A stretch of 64,000 nucleotides of DNA from Scatophagus argus (lineage: Eukaryota > Chordata > Actinopteri > Scatophagidae), in the NCBI RefSeq assembly GCF_020382885.2, contig NC_058513.1, positions 3,983,408-4,047,407 of the forward strand, in the 5' to 3' direction. A model generated the notes under the pieces. That model was not told the origin of the DNA and did not search any database. It saw nothing but the letters and a program-made list of their open reading frames with translations. Position numbers and translations under genes: made by a program. This document shows positions 23,529 through 36,200 of the stretch, in pieces (within the stretch, counting starts at the first letter, position 1; every line of letters starts with the position of its first letter).

Positions 23529-24706
23529 CTTTGGGTTACAAGAAGAAAACGACGCCTTTCCATTTATACCTACAAAGTCAGCAGAGCACTGGAGCTGTGG
23601 CTTAATTGCACTAAACGGAAAGGTCTGTACTTCGAATAAAACATCTTATTTAGTCATTGTAACATCATCCCAAAGGCAAGCTCATGAGCAGTTCACAAAC
23701 AAACAGGGGAATGGTTACTTCCTTTCATAACGCTGTTTGTACTGCACACTAGGGCTTGTTTCGGGCATAAAGTCGCTCAATATTATATTTGACTGATATA
23801 TTAGGCATATACCCAATTAAGCACATTGGGTATATGCCGGATTACTGACTGAAGTCACAGGTTTCTAATATCCTCAAGCAAGGGTTAAACTTTATCGAAA
23901 GGCAATTAGGACAAATAATAATAACAAAATTTTACACTGGGTTTGGCGTGTGTTGCCTCCTTACTGAAAAGGCAACAGCGCGAGTACTAGAACTACATAT
24001 TAAGCATTAAATACAGTAGAGTTGTGGTTTCAGGGTGTCTCACCATCATGTAGTCGTTTCATCCACCTACTTCTGCCTGAAGTCCACAAGTTCAACCCAG
24101 GAAGCAGCAGTTTGTGGCCACTCATTTTTCCCCTGGCTACAGACAAGCTGTCTGCCTTTAAACCAAGAAATAGTTAAATAAACTGCGATGTTTTCCTGGG
24201 ATTTTGTTACCAGCCCAGCATCACAATCTCTGCTTCGAGCTTTGAGAGACAGTAAGCAGGGCTGAGAGCAAGAGCCAAGGAGAAAACCCCTTTGTCGTCC
24301 CTGAGTAGTTTTCACAGGCTGTGTGTTCTCCACTAGCTAACTGGCGCTAACATTTAGCTACGTCTGTGCCTTTCAAACTGTGTTTGATTTATCATACAAA
24401 CACTGATTTTAGAACATACAGTACTATCATCAAAACTGACTTTTCAAAGATGCACCTTGTGTTACATCCACAGTGGTCCGTGTTGCACCGACGATTCAGT
24501 ACCATAGTTCCGCATAAATATGTTGATCTTTTTCTTCAAAATGAATTATCTTTTTTTTTTTCTGTGCTCGACTGACAGCTTGCATTATCGAAAAACTATA
24601 TCCCTACGTTTCTGTGTGAATTAATTTGTCATAAAATGCAGTAATGGTGCAATATTAAGAAATATAATGTGAATGCTGTTAGAATTTTATCTTCTTGCTC
24701 TAGGAT

Positions 24707-24857
24707 AGGCCCTGCGATTGACTGGCGACCAGTCCAGGGTGTACCCCGCCTCTCGCCCGTAGTCAGCCGGGATAGGCTCCAGCGATACCCCCCCCCCCGC
24801 GACCCTGACGGGTAAGCGGTGAAGAAAAATGGATGGATGGATGGATGCTCTAGGATA
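24707..24857 (+). mobile_element. LINE 3'-end insertion with 11-bp target-site duplication
   Basis: Perfect direct repeats GCTCTAGGATA at 24707-24717 and 24847-24857 flank a 129-bp insert. The insert (GACTGGCGACCAGTCCAGGG, GTACCCCGCCTCTCGCCC, GGATAGGCTCCAG, a C run, then (GGAT)n) is the 3' end of a common teleost LINE or a SINE borrowing that tail. The perfect duplication means a fairly recent, 5'-truncated retrotransposition event. Confidence 0.8.
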
Positions 24858-25422
24858 AGGGCGGGGGTTGTTACAGTATTATTATATTATTATATAATAT
24901 TAAAGCATTATACATCATTATTACTATCAAAAGTAGTAATTTAAGTCAAAACTTAAAACAAACGGCATTTTAAGAAGCTTAGATTTAATGTACATGTCAA
25001 ATCAGGCAGAAAAATGTGGATCACATGTGTTTATTAGTTCAGAATCTTTGTATGAGGTGCAGAGAAAACATGCAGAATAAGCATATTGCAAAACCTAACA
25101 GGTCAAGAGGACATGAACTGCAAAATACAGTGAGTAATAAAATGCATGCTCTGCAGTTTTTCTTCACTAACGCCGTTCAAACGCATGACACCTGTATGCC
25201 ACATGAGCCAGGATGTGGTAGCTCAGTCACTTTTCTGCAGACAAAAAACAAAAATGTATAGAAAAAAAGGAAATGAAGCTGAGAGCAAGCAAGACAAAGT
25301 AAGACGCCTCCGTTGAGCTTGTAAGGGCGAGCTGCTAATCTGCGAATCATCTGTTACATGCTGCCAACACTTTTTCAAGAAATCTTCATCTCTTTTCATA
25401 GTCATGACATCAACTTTTTGTA

Positions 25423-27245
25423 TCACAGAATTCCCCTAAAGTCCATAGCATTTGCAGAAGTGGTCATGTATGGGCAATGTTCAATTCTCTGCTGATGGCA
25501 GATATGTTGTGATCTGTTAGGTCTGGGTGGTTTTACAGCTCTGGCAGGTCTGAAGTTCTTTTTAAACTATAGAAACACAAAGAAAACACATGAACACATT
25601 ACATCATGACATTGTGTTTGCATGATCAAAGCCCCTCTGCTGACAGTAGAACTTACTTGCATGCATCTCGCAATTAGTACTCCGATGACGAGGGACAATG
25701 TGAAGACGACTGCTGTCACACTCAAGACAAAAAAGATGAGGTGCTCACTGTGGTGATTGCATTGTTCCTGGGAATATTCCTCTGTGAGGAGACATGGTGG
25801 ACATTTAATCGAAAGACTATAAGTCAAAGTGTTTTTTGATATGAATGAACAATACATGTTTGAACTCAAATGACGGGTACGGTTCTTTCTACCTCTGACA
25901 ATGATCAGGGTGCCTTTGCTGGACCGGGTTTCTTGCTCTGCTGTCTCTGATTTGAAGTGTATCCAGCTGCAGTAATACCAGTCTGTGTCCTCCAACCCCA
26001 GCAGAGACAGCTCCCACTTGAATCCATAGCCCTTCTCGTTCTGCTGGACTGGAGTTATGTCAATTCGACCTACAAATTCTGGAGCCACGGTGTGATGGCT
26101 GACTTGTCCGTTCCTCAAGTCCAGGTACACAACATCCCTGTTGCCATGGAAACCCCTGTTCAGGTAGACCCCCATTGGGTCAGACAGTGATGTGGAGCAT
26201 GTCATCACAGTAGATGAGTTGACTCTCACTAGAGAGATCGAGACGGGGTCTTGTGAAACTGTAAGGGACAGATAGATTGTTACTGACTGACTTGTCTGAA
26301 GTCTTATTTCACATAAATTCCTTTGCAATGAGCACTTTAACCTCATGTTTAAAGGTAATTCCTAAAAATACATGATTTCAGACAGTGGAGGAAAGTATTT
26401 AAGTACATTAAAGTACAATTTTCAAATTCCCATACTTTATTTGACTATTTCTTTTTTATGCCATATTTATACCTCTAGTCTGCTACATTTCAGGGGAAAA
26501 AGGCTGTACTTTTTACTCCACTTTATTAATCAAACAGCTAAATACATTTTTTCAAGATTTTAGAACAAACATAACTTTGTTAAAGATTAAACCAGTGGTT
26601 CTTTGCCTTTTTTGGCTTGTGATTTCTTACAATCATGTAGTGTTAAGTTGGACATTTCAACTGTGTGTTGGATGTTAGAAGTTCCACCAAAGACCTCTTA
26701 TATACATAGTGTCATTCAAATAATTGTTGGGGACCCAAAGAGGTCAACTTGTCTATTATTTTACAGCAGCTCAGATTTAAGGAAAGTCCAAGAAATTAAG
26801 TTTTGTGTAATGAAACTTTTCCTTCTTTCTTGCTCTATTAATAATATCACAGCCTCTAGAATAGCAAGTGGACTCATTTATGTTGATTATGTTATTTTTA
26901 TGTTATGTTGTGGTCAATAAAGTTAACTTGAACTTGAGATTCTTATTGTGACCCACTGGACCCACTATTGGACTTAAGTGACCTACAGTCACAGAATATA
27001 GTAACTAAAACTAGCTTCCCCTCAACCAGGTACAGGAGTAAAATGCTTCTGTGACTGACACAGAAGTATTTTCATCTCCACGGATGAGATGCTGTTACTT
27101 TTGATATTTCTTTCCACTGCTGCTTTCAGAGACACAAACTTAGAGGACATAAACAGGATGAGGCTGCAAACAAACAGGAAAAGCTGATTCAGGCCCACCA
27201 CTGAAGACATCTTTTTTTTAAAACCCAAAACATATCTTCTGTACT

Positions 27246-27293
<48 letters not shown>

Positions 27294-27381
27294 ACACACA
27301 CTCACCTGTCCAGGTACTGAGTATTACCTCAGCAAGCATGCAGAGTAATCCCAACACACAGCTCCACCAATGGGCTGTCAT
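25423..27381 (-). CDS. cd7: CD7-like type I membrane protein with one V-set Ig domain
   Basis: Four exons on the minus strand: 27306-27381, 25893-26258, 25657-25781, 25423-25566, phases correct, 236 aa. Exon 1 is a signal peptide (MTAHWWSCVLGLLCMLAEV). Exon 2 is one V-set domain with a Cys in the B strand (TVMTCSTS) and the F-strand motif LEDTDWYYCSW. Exon 3 has a transmembrane helix (LIFFVLSVTAVVFTLSLVIG). Exon 4 is a basic, proline-containing tail with a Tyr (CPYMTT) but no canonical ITIM. Human CD7, a T/NK-cell single-Ig receptor, lies in the same 17q25.3 neighbourhood as NARF, CYBC1, HEXD and OGFOD3. That synteny plus the domain layout is why I name it CD7-like; sequence identity itself is low. 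A plausible poly(A) signal (AATAAA, minus) is at 25030-25035. Confidence 0.7.
26383..26960. mobile_element. hAT-like MITE fragment plus adjacent repeat
   Basis: From CAGTGGAGGAAAGTATTTAA through TTTTTACTCCACTTTATTAA this matches the very common fish element that begins CAGTGGTGGAAAGTAACTAAG. A second repeat with TGGTTCTTTGCC, TTTTTTGGCTTGTGA and TGTGACCCACTGGACC follows. Both lie in intron 1 of the CD7-like gene and are decayed and non-coding. Confidence 0.6.
27250..27302. repeat. (CT)n(AC)n compound microsatellite
   Basis: About 30 bp of CT repeats run into about 20 bp of CA repeats, only a few bases inside the first intron of the CD7-like gene, next to the exon 1 donor. Confidence 0.9.
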
Positions 27382-28055
27382 TCTGCGAGCTGGGCTGCAG
27401 ACGGGCTACCACAGAGTCAGGCTGAGACACAGCAGCCTGACAGACGGACTGACTGACTGACAGGTTGACTATCAACACGAATACTTAAATGGAGACGGAG
27501 ACGTGTGGTGTACAAAGGAAATGTGACAGTGATACTTCTGCTTGGTGTTGATCAGCTGTGCGTGGGTGTGTATATTGTGCTGCATCAGTTCAAAGACATG
27601 GAAGCTTTTGTCACTGACAAAACTTTATTCAAAAAGATGTTCCATCACACATAAGTGTTCCACATAAACATGCATCATAATCCACAGGGTAAGTATATAC
27701 ATGGTATCATATGAATCATTCCTTTGACAGTATACAGTATCACATTGACGTTTGATTCCCACTTAGCTTGTTTTCACCATAGAATGACAGAAACTCTGTA
27801 GACTTCCAAGTGACTTCTTGAAAGTGTTAGGCATGTTAGACTTTTTCTGCCTGAGAAATGCTCATGATTTTCACAACATGCCAATAGCTTGTAACAGCCT
27901 TTCCATAAAATCTAGGGTATGGACCCACACAGTGCTCTTCAAAAATAAAACTGAATCATAATATTGATGTACAAAGATTATGGAAAAAAAAAAAGCAGTA
28001 TGCTACACAGTCAGGAAGAAGAAGAAATATATACACACCCGTGCCTGCACACATG

Positions 28056-28057
28056 CA

Positions 28058-28101
<44 letters not shown>
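28056..28101. repeat. (CA)n microsatellite
   Basis: Pure CA run of more than 40 bp immediately downstream of the stop codon of the minus-strand gene that ends at 28107. Confidence 0.9.
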
Positions 28102-28106
<5 letters not shown>

Positions 28107-29086
28107 TCACACGTATAACGCACAAGTTTCAGAATTGGTCAAAGCGTCTTCTTTAGTATGTAATCCCTTGGCATATTGATTAAACCCTCTGTCAGTCCTG
28201 AACAGGAAATACAAACTTCCAAAAACAACGAGGATGGCAAAAATGCTCAATAGGATAATTGTCACAGTGTATCGTGGTTTGGATTCAGCTGGAAAGACAA
28301 AATAAACTTAAATTAACATGGTTCAAGTCCACCTCATTCCAAAGAAGACTTTCAATGCATAAAAATGATTAATAATGAGGCACAGGTACAATCATTTACA
28401 TTAATTTGCCAGAAAACTTTAAGACAGTAGAAGCTACTTACGAGGTGTGGATTCAGCTGGAAAGACAAAATAAACTTAAATTAACATGGTTCAAGTCCAA
28501 CTCATTCCAAAGAAGACTTTCAATGCATAAAAATGATTAATAATGAGGCACAGGTACAATCATTTACATTAATTTGCCAGAAAACTTTAAGACAGTAGAA
28601 GCTACTTACGAGGTGGGCTGCGGAAGGCCTCAACTGTGACAGATTCTTCAGCCATACCACAGCTTGTCTCTATTTCCACAGTGTAAATTTCCTCTTTGAA
28701 GGGATTTGATGGAATTGTCAATGACACGTAAGTCAGGTTATCAGATTCACACTTATGGTGAAGTGTGACATTGCCACTAGTTGAGTTTTCCCAGATATAC
28801 TCCTTACAATGACAGTTCTTTTCCAATGTATTTATAGTGCAGTCCACTGTCACGTTTGCTGCATAGGAAACTGTACAGTTCAGTGACACTCCTTGATTAG
28901 TCGCTCCTGGATGCGAAATTAGAATAAGAAATGATATGACTTAGTTTTTTTCCCCACTTCACAATTTATGTAGAGTATTTTTATTTCATTATTACACAAG
29001 CAATATAATAAAGTACTTGTCTTTGATGATGCACTGCCTTGTAGAAACAAAGCAGCACAGAGCAGACTTATCCACAGGCAGGACAT
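28107..29086 (-). CDS. Small single-pass membrane glycoprotein, Ig-like, unknown family
   Basis: Not recognised. Exons on the minus strand: 29017-29086, 28610-28906, optional 28442-28456, 28107-28288. All joins are phase 1, giving 182 aa, or 187 aa with the micro-exon. The first exon is a signal peptide (MSCLWISLLCAALFLQGSA). The second is one extracellular domain of about 98 residues with seven or more Cys and several N-X-S/T sequons (SLNCTVSYAANVTVDC, EKNCHCKEY, NLTYVSLTI, EIETSCG). It reads like a divergent C2-type Ig fold without the usual DxGxYxC. The last exon has a transmembrane helix (IILLSIFAILVVFGSLYFLF) and a 34-residue tail. It sits between the CD7-like gene and narf, where mammals have SECTM1, the CD7 ligand, but I see no convincing SECTM1 similarity. 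Confidence 0.65.
28280..28615. repeat. 168-bp tandem duplication spanning intron and exon edges
   Basis: Two adjacent copies, 28280-28447 and 28448-28615, are the same apart from one base that I can see (TCCACCTC against TCCAACTC). Each copy carries the end of one exon, the whole intron and the start of the next exon of the minus-strand gene. Near identity means a recent event. Confidence 0.9.
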
Positions 29087-32000
29087 CCTGTAGGCTTCAC
29101 TTTTGTCAGAAACTGTAAAAAAGAAGGAAAAAAAAGTGATATTAAGAACGAGAGGCAACTGTACTGTCCTGCCTCAGCCTGGTAGATGGGAATCAGACTT
29201 GGCTCATATCAAGGTTGGGGTGATGAGTTTGTTATTGGTCTTAAGTTTTAATATGAATGGTGTAATATTAATTTAAAATCATCTCAAGTTCCTCATGTTC
29301 TAATTCAAAAAACTTCAGGATGTTTTTAACCCGTGTCACCCCTTAAAAACAGAATGTCAGGATTTTCAAATCCTTTATGGCTTTCATTCAACCGAATTCA
29401 GAGGCGACACACGGCAAACCCAGCGCAAAATGCATAAAGTGGCTGTGTTGTCTGTGTAGATTCTCAGTCATTCCGGTCATCTTGCATAGAAGAGCTTAAG
29501 TTGGGGCAACTGAACTTCAGTTTAAAGGGAAGATGTTTCACCTCTCATCCAAAAGGTTTTTCCAGTTCTTCTTGGCATATGAAACTATGAAGCTGTGATT
29601 TTGAGATATAACGTCGCTGTTCGAGCCAGAAACATGTAGTCTGAGATTATTAAGGCTTGTCTTTCAACGCTGTATTTTATGTGACATATTCTTACACTCT
29701 TACACACATACACACAGATCAACTGCTCACAGAGCACACTGGAAAAGATCCAGTTGAACTAGTTTTTATTCACCATATGTTACTGTAACCTCCTCATTGC
29801 ATTTCAGGAAGAAATCTTGCACTTCACTACAACAGGTTCATATAACAGGTGTAGTTACTGGGAAATATTCAGATGAAAAATTTTACATGCAAACATAGGC
29901 CTATGAAATTTCCATAAACCAATGATTTCCAAATAATTAAAGAAGTCAAATAAAATAGAAATTATGATATGATCAAATTAATTCAATCACATTTTTGTGC
30001 TTAAGAATAAGGAATTAGAATGACGTTAATCTTAAACTTAATACCACACACCTTCAAGCAAACTGAGTTAAGCCATGAGTTCTCACTGAGAGTGAGGGTA
30101 AACATAAATAGTTAAATAAGTAGTCAAAGGCTACAGATAAATACTTACTTAATACTTATTTACAAGTCATTAGTCAAAGTCATGAAAAAAGTAAGCCACT
30201 CACTAAAGGAGCAGTGCAAATGCAAAACTAAACATTGCCAGTTCAACTGCAGATTAATTGATGCCTCTCAGCAAACTCATGCATGTGAACCCTTTTGGAT
30301 CAATACCTTCTATTATTCTGATGAAAGTACAAGTGAGCTGACTGACTTATTAACTGCCTAAAGGGGGGAAAAGCAAAGCCTTGCACTTCACTTGTATGTA
30401 AACTGATACAGAGAAAGACAGATACTTACCTTATGGAGTGCTTCTGTCTAATGAGAATTTCAGTGAGTGATGTCCACAAAATCACTCCTGTTAAATGATC
30501 CAAGTCAGCACCCACGCACACCACACCTGCTGGAATTTTCTGAAAGTTGCATGACTTCATTTCCTCAGGTGACAGAACAGTTGGCAAGGTATGTAAACAC
30601 TTTCACAGTTTCACTACAAAAGAAGCCCATTGTGTTTTTCCCCATACAGTTGGTGCGGATGACTTGAGTTTTCCATTCATTAAAACTTAATTAACAACAA
30701 GAACTACTGCTCTGTCGAGCAGGACAGGTGAGACTTCGTGTCTGAAGTTAGTGCACAAGCTTGAACTAAATATAAATAACTAAAAAACGTCTTACAATCA
30801 ATTTGAGCTTCTGGAGACTTGGATTACAGCAGACGGCAGCTGTGTGGAGCCATTTCAGACTTTACTTCAGTTGTATTTTTACATTATAAAACAACCCCCC
30901 CAGCTGCTTCACTTATTTACTAGAATCCTGCAAGGCTGTTTTGCCGCGAAGCTCCAGAAATGTTTTGTGGATTAAGAAACTTTTCATCGATTAGCGGGTG
31001 AGAAAATAATGGCTGAATTTCCATTTTTGGGCAAACTGTTCCTTTACAGACTGTGCAAAACAGGACAGTGAGCTGCTGTTGGTTGTTGCTTTTGGAAAGT
31101 GCCATCACAGTTTTTTTGTGTTTTGTGAAAAATGTTTATACACTGGCTTTTGTTATTGGTATAATATAAGTGAGCATTTATCATCTGGTTGCATCATAAG
31201 AGTCAGTGGAGTTTCATCATTACTCTGAGCTTGACAGACAACCTGTCCAAATTCCAGGAAGTTACTGAGGCCTTGTTGTGTCCAAGAAGTCATTCGCGTG
31301 ACAAAGATAATTTTCAACTAGTTTTCAGTTTTGTTTTTCTGCAAGATTAAATCTGAGATGCCCTATTTCATATCCCTGTGGCACATTGGGTCATTGCCTT
31401 CTACAGTGACCCAGTGTACAACAAAATGCAATCAAGTGTCCTCTTGCTGTCTTTTCAGTGGAGAAATCATGGCGAAGTGTCATGTAGTAGGGTTCACACC
31501 TGCCCCCACCACCCCCAGGCAGATCAACTCCGGGCTCACTCTCTGTATGTAAAACCAACCAAAGAAGCTTATTTTCCACAACAGTTGCCTTTTCCCCTTA
31601 AATTGTTTTTAAATACTTTGTGTGAACTGTAGCAATAGTGGAAGTTTGGTCTGTAAACAAACAGAAAACTGAAAAAGGGGCCATTTAAAATTCTAACAGC
31701 CCAAGGTGACGCCTTCCAAATGTTTTGTCTGACCAATAAAGCAAAATCCATGTTGAGTTCAATACATTCAACTGAGACGATATAAAAAAAGGAGAAAGGT
31801 GCTTACATTTGAGAAGCTGGAAGCAGCATGTTTGAGTTTTGCATGGTGTATAATTTTGGATCAGTAAATAAATGAACTGTACTGCAGTTTGCGCATTGTG
31901 CACCTGAAGGACCTTTAGGGGCTCACTGACAAAAAGGCATATATTCTTACTTACCTCTAGCTGTTTCTGTGAGAGATTCTGAGATTCTGTATTCGATTTC

Positions 32001-33264
32001 GTACTCACTTCATCGTATGTTTGCTGTTATCAGGTTGGTTTGTATGTTTATATGTTCACCTTTTTGAAGAGAAACCTTGTGTGTGTTGTATCTTTGTTGT
32101 AGAGCACACTGAGCTGCACTTCTTATTTAGTTGCTATACAAATAAATTTTATTACTATATTAATGAAACTGAATGCAATTTCATTTGAGGAGCTCACAGC
32201 ATTGGAAAAAAAAAAAAAAACGGTGTATAACCCGCATGTATTTGAGTTATTTTCATTAAAACATTAAAAACCGCTGACACTGCGTTTTGAGGACCACCTG
32301 CAGCACATATTTCAGAAACGTCGAACTCTGCAGGAGGCTGAAGCTGAAGATCCAAGGAGACTCCACGCTGAAATGAAACGACGCGTCACTTGTCAGAATA
32401 TCTTAGTACTGAACATGTTCGTTTGTTGTTGTAAAACAAAGAACAAATAACTTAAACGTATTAGTGTGTGGAATGGGGGGGAATAAAGGAATAATACAAA
32501 TTAAATCATCTTGTACCATTAAAAAAACAAAAACATAATAACCCAGATTCTTCACTGGGCCTTAAAAACCAAACACTGAGCTGATAGTTGCACCAAAGCA
32601 AATCTCACGGTCAGGTTAATATTAAAAGACCTTTAACTTCTCGAATCGCAGTGCAGCACTACTTTCCACCGAGTGTGACTTGAGATAAAACGATCACACT
32701 GTTGCATAGTCATTGCTGTGTCTGAGAACACGGTGATTAAGAGGGGAACAGTGGAGTTAACATAAAACAGCAGGTTTTATATTGGACAGTTTACATCTGG
32801 GATACATTAGACTCCTCAAAAGGACATTCGGCTTCCACAAGTTCAGTTTTTGAGCTCCAACTGTACATTTTGTTGTACACATCACTGGCTTATTGCTCTG
32901 TAAATTGACATAAATAGTTCACAGTTGCTACAGACTTCCTTTGAGTAGCTGGCAGATCAGGCAACTTTGTACCTAATGTTTTTTTTTGTCGGCAGCTTAA
33001 TGACATCACTGCTTCGGTCTGCGTAAAATATACATGAGTGTTCTTCTGCACTATGGATCCTCTTTTGGCACAGGAGATCCAAGAATTTTAAATACAGACA
33101 TCACCCCCCTGTGGCCAAATGGAAGAACTGCTGCACAGCTCCGTAGTGCAGCTTGGTCCTCGGCTTGTCCTTCGTGGTGCCAGATGGTCCGAGCAGAATC
33201 AACCAGAAAGCAGTCCCCATGCAACTTCCATCATGTCTTAAAAAGTAGCACACCCCCTTTCTCC
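29087..33264. other. Spacer upstream of the 28-kb gene and downstream of narf
   Basis: No coding exon recognised. A minus-strand splice donor (GTAAGTATC) after 30430 suggests a 5' non-coding exon of the 28-kb gene. A repeat piece at about 29450-29575 (GTAGATTCTCAGTCATTCCGG, GATGTTTCACCTCTCATCC) is a fish interspersed repeat that recurs near 50255-50375. A retroposon-like tail (GCTATACAAATAAATTTTATT) is at about 32130-32155, and an A run at 32206-32220. Confidence 0.5.
30430..30520 (-). promoter_or_regulatory. Possible 5' non-coding exon of the 28-kb membrane-protein gene
   Basis: On the minus strand the sequence CACTCCATAAG is followed by a consensus donor GTAAGTATC at 30429. The next downstream acceptor precedes the signal-peptide exon near 29110. 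The upstream boundary is not visible. Confidence 0.35.
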
Positions 33265-36200
33265 TCACCACTGCATGTGTGGGGGCTGTGTGTGGCTCTG
33301 ACTCTGATTTCTATACTGGGTGTGAAGGAGGGTGTTGGCCTGCGGGGAGTCCTGGCCCTGCAGCCAGTCTTGATAGAGGGTGTGCAGGGCTGGGTTGACT
33401 TCCGGGAGACGGACTGGCAGGCTGGTGTATGCCTCCTCCATCTGCTGCACCAGGGCTTTATCCACCCGGCCTGTCCCCTCACCCTCCGCCTGACCGCGGC
33501 CGCTCAAGCACCCTGAGTGGACACGTGGGAGACACATAAAGGCGCTGACATCAGCAGATCAAAGATGGAGTTGTATTTCATGCACGGTTTTAAGGACAAA
33601 ACACTGAATAACTTTACAGTCATGTAGGTAGTTGTGGTGTTACCTCCTGGGCAGGACAGCACCTCCACCAGCTGGTAAGGTACACGTCCCTTTCTCATTC
33701 GGTGAACCAGCGTCTGGATGTTCCTGAAACCATAGACAGCAGCAAACTGCAACAGAGTCTCCCCATCCCGCTCCAGAGTTACTTCCTGGAAGTCCCGGTT
33801 CCTAAAACCAAGCCAACAGGGTACAGAGGAGATTTACAGGCAAACATATTATATTTGATGTCCAAATCAAACGATAAGGACAATATGACTCCGCTGCTGT
33901 AGCTCACAAGTATTCACACTGAGGGTTGCAGAAGCTGGACCAATACAGTCGAAGCATTCATCAGGACAGATGAAAGTGGGGAGTAAATAAATGTGGTATG
34001 GAGGACCGGGATTCCTTTGGAGCAACAGCATATGCCATCAGGGTCCCCAGCAGGTCTCACCTGAGGTTCTTGTATGTGATCTCACTGACATCCAGACCAA
34101 AGAGCTCTTTGGCAGCATGTTTGAAGATGTGCTCCAGAAAGCCTTCAGAGCCTCGGCCCTCGTGCCTCACCAGCGTCACGTCTGCAGCCTCTCCCAGCCT
34201 GTGGTGACAGCACGGACAACTCTGACGACTTCCATAGCAACTGGGTCACAATATATATCATTTTAAACTGGATGCAATGTAATGAACAAAGGGCGAGTGA
34301 TAGGTATGTTTGATATTAACTACACTAGTCAGAATATTTTTGACCTGCCAACTGTCACCATGTCCACTGTTATCTTTTTTTGGAACATGCTTCATCTTTT
34401 TCCTCACCAAAGATAACTGACAGGACCACAACTAGTCCAACTACTCACACATGGTCCAGTGGAACGGAGTCCAGCTCCTCCACAGAAACCTTCCTCTGCT
34501 CCATCAGGCAAAAGATCTGCCCTGAAACACACACACAAAAAAGAAATCACTGTTACTGTAATATCTCTACATTATGATCAACAACTAACACCACGGTGGG
34601 AGGTAGTGAAACCAAAATTATACTTGTCTTGTTTCTTTATTTAGCAGCTTACTCACAGATGGCATCAAACGCAGAGGAAGTAAAACCTGAACACAAATGC
34701 TCACCTCCAGATGCACTGTGATTTTAGGTGTGAGTTGCTGCCTGCGTCAAAATGAAAGTAGACGTGGATCCTGTTGGCCTGGTCATGTGTGGTATTATGT
34801 ATTCAGTTAGTTAGGCTAGTTAGCTGAACCTTCAACATGTTTTTCAAATGGCTGAGACTCAGTAGTATCTGAGGAAAGCAAAGTGTGAAAGTTCTGTGAG
34901 GGTTGCTAATGTAAGATAGTATAATGTCAAAATGGATTTGATGCCAAGGCTTGTTGAAAATGAAATATAATTAGCATCCTCTTACTGTATAAACACTACT
35001 GGTGTCAGAGACAACAAAGGTCTGGATCATGGGAGCAGTATTTAACATAACCTGGGCCTTAAGACAACCTCTACTAAGCACTATGTCCCCGGGCAGATGT
35101 GTGTAAAATAGAGAGTACTGAACCTGAGGTGAGGACACAGTCCACATCTCTGGTCTCCAGCAGGCTGTTGTAAAACTCCTCTCTGACAGCCTCCAGCTTC
35201 TTGTCAAAGCAGGGGGCAACTAACACGTGGTAGACTTTCTCTGGACTCAGCTTCTGCTGGGACACATGGCAAGAAAGAAAACAACATAATGAAGTAGACT
35301 CTGTCTTGTGCAGAACCTGCTGTGTGAAGCATTTTACACAACCTACTCCTTAGGTTTTCACTTTAGATCTGAGTTACAGAACGTAGCATGACCAGATTAC
35401 AGTCAAACGCTGCGTTCAATTTGTATACGTAAGTCGTAACTCTGGACTCACATCTGTTAAAAACGGGGTTGGATGTGTTTTATTTGCCACAACACAAGAT
35501 ATGTTGTTTGCAACGTCTGCCACCAAGTACATAAATTTCAATTTTCACTTTCAGTTTATTTATATAGCACCAATTCACAACAAAAGTTATCTCATAGCAC
35601 TTTCCAATTAGAGCAGGCCGAGACCAAACTGTTTATGAAGTATGAAATGGAGGTTGACCGATGATCCAGTCAGACTGGCAGCCTGTCAGCGTTTCTATCT
35701 GCTTACACAACTCCTTTTTTTTGTAAAAAAAAAAAACAAAACAGAATATGTAATCTACAGCTTTTACTGATGCCGCCACTGTAACAACAATCGGTGTTGT
35801 CAACAATATGTAGCACAGATAAACTACATGCATCGGGCTGCTCTGACAGTGAGCGCTCACCTGCTGTTTGGAGAAGTAGTCTTTGACCAGACAGCCCATG
35901 ACCTGCTGAGGAGACCTGGCTGTGCAAATATGCGGAGTGACCAAACTGCCCAGGACTCGCTCTGAATAACGGATCCACCCTGTAAAACATCCACAGACTG
36001 TTAAAACAAGATCTGACCCTATGTGCTCTGAAGCCAAATGTTTTCATCTGTAGAGGAAAACACATGGAAAGACGACAGTGAAAACATATGTATAAAGACA
36101 TACAGTATGACAAGGTTTAAAGTATACATTGAGCTGTTGAAATGCTGATGGGCCTGACTCTGGTGTAAAATTGAAAACTTCCCCATGAGATCCTTCCTGT

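Noticed and set aside
28602-28889. Calling the 28-kb gene SECTM1 outright
   Set aside because: Only position supports it. The Cys pattern and tail do not match what I remember of SECTM1.
33034-33516. 160-codon plus-strand frame
   Set aside because: It is antisense to the last narf exon, whose translation matches the family in full.
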